From NCBI RefSeq assembly GCF_011022235.1, contig NZ_JAAIYP010000039.1, forward strand, positions 326,475 through 390,474: a stretch of DNA of 64,000 nucleotides, in the 5' to 3' direction. The notes under the pieces were generated by a model. The model worked only from the letters and a program-made list of their open reading frames with translations. It did not search any database and had not been told where the DNA came from. This document shows positions 38,993 to 47,105 of the stretch, one piece after another (positions within the stretch are counted from its first letter, which is position 1; the number at the start of each line of letters is the position of its first letter). Origin of the DNA: Magnetospirillum aberrantis SpK (GTDB lineage: Bacteria > Pseudomonadota > Alphaproteobacteria > Rhodospirillales > Magnetospirillaceae). A program made the translations under genes and the position numbers.

Positions 38993-39271
38993 CTACCCCC
39001 GCACCAGCGGATCGACCCGCTCGTGAATGGCGGTTTCCAGACGGTCAAGGTCGCCGATCAGCGCTTCCAGCGCCGGCACCAGCGGCCGCCCGTCCTCGCG
39101 CGTCATGGCCGCCACCCGATCACAGATGGTCCGCACCTTGTTCTCAAGCGCCGACAGGTCGACGGTGGTGCCGGTGGCAAGCAGACGCCGCGCGGTCAGC
39201 ACCAGGGACGCCGCCTTGTCCAACTCCTCGCGCACGCCGGCGACGGCGTCCGCGGCTCCGCTGGCGGTCAT
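38993..39271 (-). CDS. Small helical protein in the fliOP operon
   Basis: A 92-residue protein predicted to be all alpha-helical with charged heptads (AVAGVREELDKAASLVLTAR, LEALIGDLDRLETAIHERVD). It has no membrane segment. I do not recognise a family. It overlaps the FlhB-like gene upstream by 4 bases and is followed by fliO after 5 bases. A role in flagellar assembly is inferred from this tight coupling only. Confidence 0.75.
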   Translation of the reverse strand: MTASGAADAVAGVREELDKAASLVLTARRLLATGTTVDLSALENKVRTICDRVAAMTREDGRPLVPALEALIGDLDRLETAIHERVDPLVRG

Positions 39272-39636
39272 GCCGAGGCCTCCGCCTGGGGGGGGACCGG
39301 AACGGCACGGTTATTGGCGCGGTAGACATAGGCCAGGATCTCGGCCACCGCGGCGAAGGCCTCGATGGGGATCACCGTGTCCACCTCGACCGCGGCCAAC
39401 ACCTGGGCCAGATCGGGATCTGTGCGGACCTTGACGCCATTGGCGAAGGCGAGATTGAGAATTTGTTCAGCCAGCGCCCCCTTGCCCGAAGCGGTGACGG
39501 TCGGAGCATCGGCGCGGTCGGGATCGTATTGCAGCGCCACCGCCACCGGGCGTTTGGCGCGCGAACGCACCTCGGCCTCCGCCTGCCCGGCGGCCTGCTC
39601 GGCCCGCTCGTCCCACAGGTCATGGCCTGAGCCCAT
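39268..39636 (-). CDS. Stand-alone FlhB C-terminal domain protein (FhlB-like)
   Basis: A 122-residue soluble protein. From about residue 28 it matches the cytoplasmic C-terminal domain of FlhB/YscU switch proteins: PVAVALQYDPDRADAPTVTA, GALAEQILNLAFANGVKVRT, and DTVIPIEAFAAVAEILAYVY. It lacks the membrane half and the NPTH autocleavage motif that true FlhB (42056-43129) has. Such duplicates can replace the cleaved FlhB fragment in other bacteria. ATG 39636 follows AAGGGAC; it is the first gene of the minus-strand operon. Confidence 0.85.
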   Translation of the reverse strand: MGSGHDLWDERAEQAAGQAEAEVRSRAKRPVAVALQYDPDRADAPTVTASGKGALAEQILNLAFANGVKVRTDPDLAQVLAAVEVDTVIPIEAFAAVAEILAYVYRANNRAVPVPPQAEASA

Positions 39637-39704
39637 GTCCCTTATCGTCCCGTCCCAGAGATGGCGCCCCGCTGGCGTCCTGGCTCGACTTTCGGCGTGT
39701 GCGC

Positions 39705-39719
39705 TTAAAGAACGGTTAA
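39705..39719. promoter_or_regulatory. CtrA-type binding site, TTAA-N7-TTAA
   Basis: TTAAAGAACGGTTAA is a perfect match to the CtrA consensus TTAA-N7-TTAA. It lies midway in the 175-base region between the divergent fhlB-like/fliO/fliP and flgB operons, 93 bases before the flgB ATG. The flgB operon ends with cckA, the kinase that activates CtrA in related bacteria. Confidence 0.7.
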
Positions 39720-39811
39720 ACGCCCGTTCAAGGCGGATTCACCGTTTCTTAAAAGCCACCCCGCATACTGGGCGTGATGAGGATCGTCTTCGGGAAAAGG
39801 GCCTAAGGCCG

Positions 39812-40210
39812 ATGTTCGACAAACTCAGCGTGGTCGCCCTGGCCAAGAACCGCATGGATTGGGTCGCCAAGCGCCAAGAGGTGCTGGCCGAGAACATCGC
39901 CAACGCCAACACCCCGAAATTCGTCCCCAGCGATCTCAAGTCCTTCGACTTCAAGTCGGTGCTGAACGACAGCAACCCCACCGTCCAGGTCAAGGTGACC
40001 AGCCCCATGCACGTCCAGCCAGTGATGACCGATCCTCAGACGGTGATCAAGGACCGCAAGGATTTCGAATCCTCGGCCGACGGCAACGCGGTGATCCTCG
40101 AGGAACAGATGGCCAAGGTGGGCGAGGCGAAAAGCGCCTATGACACCGCGGCGTCCCTGTTCCAGAAACAATTCAAGATGCTGAGAACAGCGCTTGGCAA
40201 GGGCATTTAG
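39812..40210 (+). CDS. flgB: Flagellar basal-body rod protein FlgB
   Basis: A 132-residue rod protein. The N-terminal MFDKLSVVALAKNRMDWVAK with RQEVLAENIANANTPKFVPS is the flagellar rod signature, and the C-terminal amphipathic helix is FQKQFKMLRTALGKGI. FlgB forms the proximal rod with FlgC and FliE, which follow. It is the first gene of the operon flgB-flgC-fliE-fliQ-fliR-flhB-cckA, downstream of the CtrA-type site. Confidence 0.96.
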   Translation: MFDKLSVVALAKNRMDWVAKRQEVLAENIANANTPKFVPSDLKSFDFKSVLNDSNPTVQVKVTSPMHVQPVMTDPQTVIKDRKDFESSADGNAVILEEQMAKVGEAKSAYDTAASLFQKQFKMLRTALGKGI

Positions 40211-40222
40211 GGACCATAGACC

Positions 40223-40633
40223 ATGGACGAGCTGAAAAACACGCAAGCCATCGCGTTGTCGGGCATGAAGGCCCAATCCGAACGGCTGCGCGTCATTTCC
40301 CAGAACCTCGCCAACGTCGATTCCGCGGCCCAAACCCCGGACAGCGAGCCCTATCGCCGCAAGACGGTGTCGTTCAAGACCGAACTGGACAAGACCACCG
40401 GCGCCGCCAAGGTCAAGGTGGACAAGGTCCGCACCGACAAGTCCGAGTTCCAGCGTCGCTACGACCCCAAGCATCCGGCGGCCGACAAGGACGGCTATGT
40501 GCTGATGCCCAACGTCAATCCGCTGATCGAAATGATGGACATGCGCGAGGCGCAGCGTTCATATGAAGCTAATCTGGCGGTGGTCAGCTCCAGCAAGCAA
40601 TTGCTGTCGCGCACCGTCGAGATGCTGAAATAG
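40223..40633 (+). CDS. flgC: Flagellar basal-body rod protein FlgC
   Basis: A 136-residue proximal rod protein: AIALSGMKAQSERLRVISQN-LANVDS at the N-terminus and NVNPLIEMMDMREAQRSYEA plus SSSKQLLSRTVEMLK at the C-terminus. It begins 12 bases after flgB. Confidence 0.97.
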   Translation: MDELKNTQAIALSGMKAQSERLRVISQNLANVDSAAQTPDSEPYRRKTVSFKTELDKTTGAAKVKVDKVRTDKSEFQRRYDPKHPAADKDGYVLMPNVNPLIEMMDMREAQRSYEANLAVVSSSKQLLSRTVEMLK

Positions 40634-40667
40634 TTCCGTCGCGCGTCCGGCCTAGGGAAAGCCTGCC

Positions 40668-40988
40668 ATGACCACCATCAACAACGCCATCAACGCCTAT
40701 TCCTCGCTCGCCAAGGCCGTCAGCGGCGGCGACGGCATGGAGGCGCGCGACACTCCCGCCCCGGTTCCCGGCACCGATTTCGCCGCCGTGCTGAAAGACG
40801 CCGCCAAGGTGGCGGTGGGGACCATGAAGGAGGCGGAAACCCAATCCGCCGCCGCCATCGCCGGCAAGGCCGACATCCGCGATGTGGTCGCCGCCGTGAC
40901 CAACGCCGAGATGACCCTGGAAACCGTGGTGACGGTGCGCGACAAGGTGATCAACGCCTACAACGAAATCATGCGCATGCCGATCTGA
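40668..40988 (+). CDS. fliE: Flagellar hook-basal body protein FliE
   Basis: A 106-residue protein connecting the MS ring to the rod. The C-terminal half has ADIRDVVAAVTNAEMTLETV and VRDKVINAYNEIMRMPI, the conserved FliE end. It lies 34 bases after flgC and 21 before fliQ. Confidence 0.95.
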   Translation: MTTINNAINAYSSLAKAVSGGDGMEARDTPAPVPGTDFAAVLKDAAKVAVGTMKEAETQSAAAIAGKADIRDVVAAVTNAEMTLETVVTVRDKVINAYNEIMRMPI

Positions 40989-41009
40989 CCCCCGACGGGG
41001 ATTGTTGCC

Positions 41010-41279
41010 ATGACCGAGGCCGAACTGATCGACATCGCCCGCGAAGGCATCCTGACCATGATCGTGGTGGCGGCGCCGCCGCTTCTGACCGGTCTTGCCG
41101 TCGGTCTGGTGGTGTCGATCCTTCAGACCGTCACCCAGATTCAGGAAATGACCCTGACCTTCGTGCCCAAGGTCCTGTTGGTTTTCGGCTCGTTGATCCT
41201 GTTCTTGCCGTTCATGCTCGGCACACTCAACGATTTCTGGAAATCCATGCTGGATCGCGCGGTCGCCGGCGGCGGATAA
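41010..41279 (+). CDS. fliQ: Flagellar export gate protein FliQ
   Basis: An 89-residue protein with two membrane helices (MIVVAAPPLLTGLAVGLVVS and VLLVFGSLILFLPFMLGTL) separated by the QTVTQIQEMTLTFVPK loop, diagnostic of FliQ. It is part of the FliPQR export gate. Confidence 0.97.
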   Translation: MTEAELIDIAREGILTMIVVAAPPLLTGLAVGLVVSILQTVTQIQEMTLTFVPKVLLVFGSLILFLPFMLGTLNDFWKSMLDRAVAGGG

Positions 41280-41289
41280 ACGGCCGGCC

Positions 41290-42048
41290 GTGCTCAACGA
41301 AATCCTCACCCTCGACATCTATCGCTTTTTCATGATCGTCGCCCGCGTCGGTGCGGCGATGATGCTGTTGCCGGGGTTTTCCGGGCAATTGGTGTCGACG
41401 CGGATTCGCCTGCTGCTGGCTTTGGTGGTCAGCCTGGTGTTGTTGCCGGTGGTCGGCGCGCTTTACCCGCCGCTTCCACGTCATGTGGGGGCATTGCTGC
41501 TGTTGATCATGGGCGAGATACTGGTGGGAATCTATCTCGGCGTCCTGACCCAGGCACTGATGGCCGCGCTCAACATCGCCGGCACCATCATCGGGTTCCA
41601 ATCGGGCCTGACCAACGCCTTTTCCTTCGACGCGGTGGCCGAGCAGCAAGGTTCGACCCTGACCGCATTCTTGTCCACCACCGCGCTGGTCGCCATCTTC
41701 GCCACCGACCTGCACCACCTGATGCTGCGGGCCCTGGCCGATTCCTACGCCACCTTCGTCCCCGGCCAGCCCTTGCCGCTGGACGATTTCGCCTCGACCC
41801 TGGCGCACACCCTCAGCGGCAGTTTCGGGGTGGGCGTGCGGCTGGCCTCGCCCGTCCTGGCGTTCGGCCTGATCTTCTATGCCGGCCTGGGGCTGTTGTC
41901 GCGACTGGCCCCGCAAATCCAGGTGTTCTTCGTCGCCCTGCCCTTGCAGGTGATCGCCGGCTTGTCCATGCTGATGATCGCGCTGCCGCTGATCATCATG
42001 ATCTTCCTGCGCTGGTTCGAAGCCGGTCTGATCCCGTTCCTGCGCTGA
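41290..42048 (+). CDS. fliR: Flagellar export gate protein FliR
   Basis: A 252-residue protein with about six membrane helices. Conserved segments: FFMIVARVGAAMMLLPGF-type N-terminus, AALNIAGTIIGFQSGLTNAF, and ASPVLAFGLIFYAGLGLLSR followed by LAPQIQVFFVALPLQVIAGL. It starts with GTG at 41290, 10 bases after fliQ. It completes the FliPQR gate with fliP on the divergent operon. Confidence 0.96.
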   Translation: MLNEILTLDIYRFFMIVARVGAAMMLLPGFSGQLVSTRIRLLLALVVSLVLLPVVGALYPPLPRHVGALLLLIMGEILVGIYLGVLTQALMAALNIAGTIIGFQSGLTNAFSFDAVAEQQGSTLTAFLSTTALVAIFATDLHHLMLRALADSYATFVPGQPLPLDDFASTLAHTLSGSFGVGVRLASPVLAFGLIFYAGLGLLSRLAPQIQVFFVALPLQVIAGLSMLMIALPLIIMIFLRWFEAGLIPFLR

Positions 42049-42055
42049 GGCAAGC

Positions 42056-43129
42056 ATGGCCGACGAATCGTCCGAAGACAAATCAGAGGAACCGACAAGC
42101 AAACGTCTGGACGACGCCCGCAAGGAAGGCAACATCGCCCAGACCATGGAGGTCCGGGCGCTGGCGTCGCTGGTCGCCGGCCTGATCCTGGTGGGCTTGC
42201 TGCTGCCGATAATGGCCCGCGATCTCAAGACGTTGCTGCTGCCGTTCATCGAGCGCCCCCATACCATCATGGTCGATCCGGGCGGTTTACGGCAGTTGAG
42301 CATCGAACTGGCCCTGGCTTCGGCCCGCATCATGGCCTGGCCTTTGGCCCTTGTGGTGGTGTTCGGCCTGGGCATGTCGCTCATACAGAGCAAGGGCTTC
42401 ATGTGGGTGCCGAAAAAGATCATGCCCAGCCTGGACAAGATCAGCCCGCTCAAGGGATTGCAGCGCCTGTTCTCACCCACCCAATTGGTCGAATTGGCCA
42501 AGGCGCTGCTCAAGGTGATGCTGATCGGCGGCCTGCTGTTCTGGGTCAGTTGGCGCCACCGCGCCGAATTCCAGAACCTGGCCACGCTGGAGATCGAGGA
42601 CCTTCTCGGGTATTTGCGCGACCACGTCTACTTCCTGGTGCTGGTGACCTTGCTGTCGGTCACCGCCATCGCCATCGCCGACTATCTGTTCCAGCACCAT
42701 CGCTGGAAGGAAAAGATGAAGATGAGCAAGCAGGAGGTGAAGGACGAGCACAAGCAGTCCGAGGGCGACCCCCAGGTCAAAGCCCGCATCCGTTCGCTGC
42801 GCATGTCCCGCGCCCGCAAGCGCATGATGTCGGCGGTGCCGTCCGCCGACGTGGTGGTGACCAACCCGACCCATTACGCGGTGGCGCTGAAATACGACCA
42901 GGAAACCATGAACGCGCCGACCCTGGTGGCCAAGGGCGCCGACCTGATCGCCAAGCGCATCCGCGACCTGGCCACCGAGAACGAGGTTCCCATCGTCGAG
43001 AACCCGCCCTTGGCCCGTGCCCTTTACGCCACCGTCGAACTTGACCAGGAAGTGCCGCCCGACCACTACAAGGCGGTCGCGGAAGTCATCGGCTACGTCA
43101 TGCGTCTGAAAGGAAACCGTGCGCGCTGA
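42056..43129 (+). CDS. flhB: Flagellar export switch protein FlhB
   Basis: A 357-residue protein. A charged N-terminus (SEDKSEEPTSKRLDDARKEG) precedes four membrane helices and a cytoplasmic domain with the autocleavage site NPTH at 270-273, followed by YAVALKYDQETMNAPTLVAK. Cleavage switches export from hook to filament substrates. Its last 11 bases overlap the cckA start. A separate FlhB C-terminal-like protein is encoded at 39268-39636. Confidence 0.97.
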   Translation: MADESSEDKSEEPTSKRLDDARKEGNIAQTMEVRALASLVAGLILVGLLLPIMARDLKTLLLPFIERPHTIMVDPGGLRQLSIELALASARIMAWPLALVVVFGLGMSLIQSKGFMWVPKKIMPSLDKISPLKGLQRLFSPTQLVELAKALLKVMLIGGLLFWVSWRHRAEFQNLATLEIEDLLGYLRDHVYFLVLVTLLSVTAIAIADYLFQHHRWKEKMKMSKQEVKDEHKQSEGDPQVKARIRSLRMSRARKRMMSAVPSADVVVTNPTHYAVALKYDQETMNAPTLVAKGADLIAKRIRDLATENEVPIVENPPLARALYATVELDQEVPPDHYKAVAEVIGYVMRLKGNRAR

Positions 43130-45512
43130 TTGGTGGACATCGCCGATACCATGGGGGCTGGGCGGTTCGGTGGCCGCGCTGGCGGCGGTGGCGTTCGCCC
43201 AGGGCGGCGCGCTGACCTTGCCGGCGCTGGCGGCCACCGCCGGCGCCATGACCGCCGGCAGCGTTCTCGCCCATCGCTGGGGCCAGGCCCGCCGGGCCGC
43301 GGCCAAGGCGCCGTTGCTGGCGGCGGCGTTGGAATCGGAAACCCGCGCCTGTCTGATCGCCACCGAGGATGGCCTGGAAATCCTGCGCAACGCCGGCGGA
43401 CGCCGGTTGTTGGGCCCGGCCGCCGCCCCGTTGGCGCCGCTGATGACCCGCGCCGGTGCCGACGACCGCACCTTGGGCGAGTTGGAGCGGTTGCAGGCGG
43501 CGGCGCTGGTCCGGGCGCCGCGCCGCACTGAGGTCGCCCTGCCAGCCGAGGGAGGCGGCCGCGAATGGCTGGCGCTTGAGGTTCGCCCCGCCGGCAAGAC
43601 CGCCCTGGCATGGTTCGCCGAGGACGTCACCGCGCGGCGCGCCATCGAGGAAACGCTGCGGCGCGAGAACGAATGGTTGGCCGATTTCGTCGATTTCCTG
43701 CCGGTGGGATGTTATTCGGCCGATTCCGACGGCATCATCCGCTCGGTCAACCACCGGCTGGCGGAATGGCTGGGCCGGCCACCATCCGAACTGGTCGGCC
43801 AAAGCCTGCTCGACATCCTGGGATGCGTTCCCGACCCCGAGGCGGAACGCACCGAATTGCGGCTGCTCGGCCGCGGCGGCGAGGTGTTCCAGGCGTTGCT
43901 GGCCCATTCGGTGTTCGACGACGGCGGCGAAATCCGCACCCGCTCGGTGGTGGTGCGCGACATGGTCCCGGAACATCAGTGGGAACGCGCCTTGCGCACC
44001 GCCGAACGGCGGTTCCGCTGGCTGTTCGACGACGCCCCCGTGGGCATCGCCCTGATCGAGCTGGATGGCACGGTCGGCACCTGCAACCTGGCCCTGCAAT
44101 CCATCATGGGTATCGACCACGACGGCTTGGTCGGCTGTCCGCTCACCGAATACATCGCCGAGGAACAACGCCCGCTCGCCTTTGAACAACTGAGCAAGGT
44201 GCTGGCGGGATCGTTGCCGGGAACCCATCTCGAAGTGCGGCTGCGCGGACGGCGCGACGTCATCGCCCAGTTGTTCGTCAGCCCGACCCACGAGGACGGC
44301 GACATTTCCGGCCTGATCGTCCATTTCATCGACGCCACCGAACAGCGCAACCTGGAAGTCCAGTTCGCACAAAGCCAGAAGATGCAGGCCATGGGCCAGT
44401 TGGCCGGCGGCGTGGCCCATGATTTCAACAACCTGTTGACCGCCATGATCGGCTTTTGCGACCTGTTGCTGCAACGGCACGGGCCGGGCGACCCCAGCTT
44501 CGCCGACATCATGCAGATCAAGCAGAACGCCAACCGCGCGGCATCGCTGGTGCGTCAGTTGCTGGCCTTCTCACGCCGTCAGGCGTTACAGCCGAAACTG
44601 CTGAATGTCACCGACGCCCTGGCCGACCTCAACAACCTGTTGCGCCGGCTGTTGGGCGAAACCATCGAGCTCAAGGTGGTGCACGGCCGCCAGACCGGGT
44701 CGGTCCGCGTCGATCCCGGCCAGTTCGATCAGGTCATCATCAATCTGGCGGTCAACGCCCGCGACGCCATGCCCGGCGGCGGCACGCTGACCATCCGCAC
44801 CGGCGCGGTCAAGGTGGAACAGCCGGTCCAGCGCGGACCCGAGCTGATGCCGGCCGGCGACTACGTCCTGATCGAGGTGTCCGACACCGGCACCGGCATC
44901 GCCAAGGAAAACCTGGCCCGCATCTTCGAACCGTTCTTTTCCACCAAGGAAGTGGGGGCCGGAACCGGACTGGGCCTGTCCACCGTCTACGGCATCGTGC
45001 GCCAGACCGACGGGTTCGTGCTGGTGGAAAGCGAACTGGGCCAGGGCGCCAGCTTCTCCATCTATCTGCCGCGCATCGAGGCCGAGCCGGAAGTCGAGAC
45101 GAAACGCCCCATCCCCCCCCCCGAAATGGCCCCCGACCTGACCGGCAGCGGCACCATCTTGCTGGTCGAGGACGAGGACGCGGTCCGGCTGTTCGCCGGA
45201 CGTGCCCTCAGGAACAAGGGATACCGGGTGATCGAGGCCCGTTCGGGCGAACAGGCCCTGGACGTGCTGCGTGGCGACGAAGCCATCGACGTGCTGATTT
45301 CCGACGTGGTGATGCCGGGCATGGACGGCGTCACCCTGGCCCGGCTGGTGCGCATGGAACGCCCCGCCATCCGCGTCATCCTGATTTCCGGTTATTCCGA
45401 AGACGTGGCACGCAACGGCATCGACCCCGACGCCGGCATCCACTTCCTGCCCAAGCCGTTCTCGTTGAAACAACTGGCCGGAGCGGTCAAACAGGTGATG
45501 ACGCGGGACTAG
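43119..45512 (+). CDS. cckA: Cell-cycle hybrid histidine kinase CckA
   Basis: A 797-residue kinase. Two short N-terminal membrane helices are within about 1-50, then PAS segments (about 170-420), HisKA with MGQLAGGVAHDFNNLLTAMI (His434), and an ATPase with NAANRAASLVRQLLAFSRRQ-type linker, VIINLAVNARDAMPGGG and GTGLGLSTVYGIVRQTDGF. A receiver ends the protein (ISDVVMPGMDG, Asp about 729; FLPKPFSLKQLAGAVKQVM). The HDFNNLL box and downstream sequence match alphaproteobacterial CckA, which phosphorylates CtrA via ChpT. GTG 43119 overlaps flhB by 11 bases, so it is co-transcribed with flagellar genes. Confidence 0.9.
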   Translation: MRADWWTSPIPWGLGGSVAALAAVAFAQGGALTLPALAATAGAMTAGSVLAHRWGQARRAAAKAPLLAAALESETRACLIATEDGLEILRNAGGRRLLGPAAAPLAPLMTRAGADDRTLGELERLQAAALVRAPRRTEVALPAEGGGREWLALEVRPAGKTALAWFAEDVTARRAIEETLRRENEWLADFVDFLPVGCYSADSDGIIRSVNHRLAEWLGRPPSELVGQSLLDILGCVPDPEAERTELRLLGRGGEVFQALLAHSVFDDGGEIRTRSVVVRDMVPEHQWERALRTAERRFRWLFDDAPVGIALIELDGTVGTCNLALQSIMGIDHDGLVGCPLTEYIAEEQRPLAFEQLSKVLAGSLPGTHLEVRLRGRRDVIAQLFVSPTHEDGDISGLIVHFIDATEQRNLEVQFAQSQKMQAMGQLAGGVAHDFNNLLTAMIGFCDLLLQRHGPGDPSFADIMQIKQNANRAASLVRQLLAFSRRQALQPKLLNVTDALADLNNLLRRLLGETIELKVVHGRQTGSVRVDPGQFDQVIINLAVNARDAMPGGGTLTIRTGAVKVEQPVQRGPELMPAGDYVLIEVSDTGTGIAKENLARIFEPFFSTKEVGAGTGLGLSTVYGIVRQTDGFVLVESELGQGASFSIYLPRIEAEPEVETKRPIPPPEMAPDLTGSGTILLVEDEDAVRLFAGRALRNKGYRVIEARSGEQALDVLRGDEAIDVLISDVVMPGMDGVTLARLVRMERPAIRVILISGYSEDVARNGIDPDAGIHFLPKPFSLKQLAGAVKQVMTRD

Positions 45513-45583
45513 GCCTGCCCCCCGGCTTGCCCCCCTGCGCCGCCCAAGGTAGCTTTCGGAACACGTCAAGGGGGGACGACATC

Positions 45584-45715
45584 ATGAACAAGGTAGCTTC
45601 GACGGTGGCCGGGATCGCGTTTGCCTCGGCCGCCGCTATCGGGGTGCTGGTGGGACTCAACATGCCCCAGGCGCTGGCGCGGGCCGCCGGCTTGCGCGTC
45701 GTCGCCAATCCTTGA
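45584..45715 (+). CDS. 43-residue single-helix membrane protein
   Basis: An ATG with AAGGGGGGAC placed well before it opens MNKVASTVAGIAFASAAAIG followed by VLVGLNMPQALARAAGL. There is one hydrophobic helix at about 5-27 and a short basic tail. The ribosome site, the distance of 71 bases from cckA and the terminator directly after the stop support a real small gene. No family is recognised; the helix could also be a signal peptide of a tiny exported peptide. Confidence 0.7.
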   Translation: MNKVASTVAGIAFASAAAIGVLVGLNMPQALARAAGLRVVANP

Positions 45716-45720
45716 GAACG

Positions 45721-45762
45721 GGAAAAGGGCCCGTCCGCGTCGCGAACGAGCCCTTTCCTTTC
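45721..45762. terminator. Bidirectional terminator between small-protein gene and ugd
   Basis: GGAAAAGGGCCCGT pairs imperfectly with ACGAGCCCTTTCC around an 11-base loop; CTTTCC follows on the plus strand and AAAAGGG-derived T residues on the minus strand. It can end both the convergent plus-strand unit (stop 45715) and the ugd transcript (stop 45780). Confidence 0.65.
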
Positions 45763-45779
45763 CGTGACCTTGCCCCGAA

Positions 45780-47084
45780 TCAGGGCCGGCCGATGCTGAT
45801 ATAGGTGAAACCGGAATCGCGCATTTCCGCCGGGTCCCAGACGTTGCGCAAATCCACCACCACCGGGTTGGTCAACAGCGACTTCATGCGGCCGATGTCC
45901 AGCGCGCGGAACTCGTTCCACTCGGTGATGATCACCGCGCAATCGGCCCCGGCCAAGGTGGCGTAGGCATCATCGCAATAGGTGATGGTCGGCAACAGCT
46001 TCTTGGCCTCTTCCATGCCTTCGGGGTCGAAGGCGCGGACGTCGGCCCCAGCCTCGACTAAGGCGGGAACGATATCCAGCGACGGGCTGTCGCGCATGTC
46101 GTCGGTATTGGGCTTGAAGGTCAGGCCCAGCACGGCCACCGTCTTGCCCTTGACCGAACCGCCACAGGCGGCGACCACCTTTTCCGCCATGGCCTTCTTG
46201 CGGGCGTCGTTCACCGCGACCACGGTTTCGACGATCTTGAGCGGCGCGTCATAGTCACGCGCGGTCTTGACCAGGGCCAGGGTGTCCTTGGGGAAGCACG
46301 ACCCGCCATAGCCGGGACCGGCATGCAGGAACTTCTTGCCAATGCGGCCATCCAGGCCGATGCCCCTGGCCACGTCGTGGACGTTGGCCCCCACCTTTTC
46401 GCACAAATCGGCGATTTCGTTGATGAAGGTGATCTTGGTCGCCAGGAAGGTGTTGCCAGCGTACTTGATCAGTTCGGAGGTGCGGCGCGAGGTGAAGACG
46501 ATCGGCGTCTCGATCAGGTACAGCACGCGATAGAGCTGCTTCATCACCGCCCGTGCACGGTCGCAATCGGTGCCGATCACCACGCGGTCGGGACGCATGA
46601 AGTCGTTGATGGCCGAGCCTTCGCGCAGGAACTCGGGATTGGAGACCACGTCGAATTCGGCATCCGGCCGACGCTTGCGGATGATCGCCTCGACCTCGTC
46701 GCCGGTGCCCACCGGCACGGTGGACTTGGTCACCACCACGGTATAGCCGTCCATGGCGTCGGCGATTTCCTCGGCGGCCGCGTAGACGTAGGACAGGTCG
46801 GCATGGCCGTCGCCACGACGCGACGGAGTGCCCACCGCGATGAACACCGCGTCGGCATCACGCACCGCCGCCTTGAGGTCGGTGGTGAAGGACAGGCGCC
46901 CCGCCTTGACGTTGTCGGCGACCAGTTGGTCCAGACCGGGCTCGTAGATGGGCATGACGTTCTGATGCAACAGATCGATCTTGCGGGCGTCCTTGTCGAC
47001 GCATACCACTTCGATGCCGAATTCAGAGAAACAGGTTCCCGACACCAGACCCACATAGCCGGTGCCGATCATGGCGATGCGCAT
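45780..47084 (-). CDS. ugd: UDP-glucose 6-dehydrogenase
   Basis: A 434-residue enzyme oxidising UDP-glucose to UDP-glucuronate with NAD+. The Rossmann start is MRIAMIGTGYVGLVSGTCFS, the catalytic Cys motif is GYGGSCFPKDTLALV, and other blocks are SNPEFLREGSAINDF and LGLTFKPNTDDMRDSPSLDI. It follows galU by 21 bases, so the two make UDP-glucose and then UDP-glucuronate for cell-surface polysaccharide. Confidence 0.97.
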   Translation of the reverse strand: MRIAMIGTGYVGLVSGTCFSEFGIEVVCVDKDARKIDLLHQNVMPIYEPGLDQLVADNVKAGRLSFTTDLKAAVRDADAVFIAVGTPSRRGDGHADLSYVYAAAEEIADAMDGYTVVVTKSTVPVGTGDEVEAIIRKRRPDAEFDVVSNPEFLREGSAINDFMRPDRVVIGTDCDRARAVMKQLYRVLYLIETPIVFTSRRTSELIKYAGNTFLATKITFINEIADLCEKVGANVHDVARGIGLDGRIGKKFLHAGPGYGGSCFPKDTLALVKTARDYDAPLKIVETVVAVNDARKKAMAEKVVAACGGSVKGKTVAVLGLTFKPNTDDMRDSPSLDIVPALVEAGADVRAFDPEGMEEAKKLLPTITYCDDAYATLAGADCAVIITEWNEFRALDIGRMKSLLTNPVVVDLRNVWDPAEMRDSGFTYISIGRP

Positions 47085-47105
47085 GACGCTGCTATCCTTT
47101 TAAGA

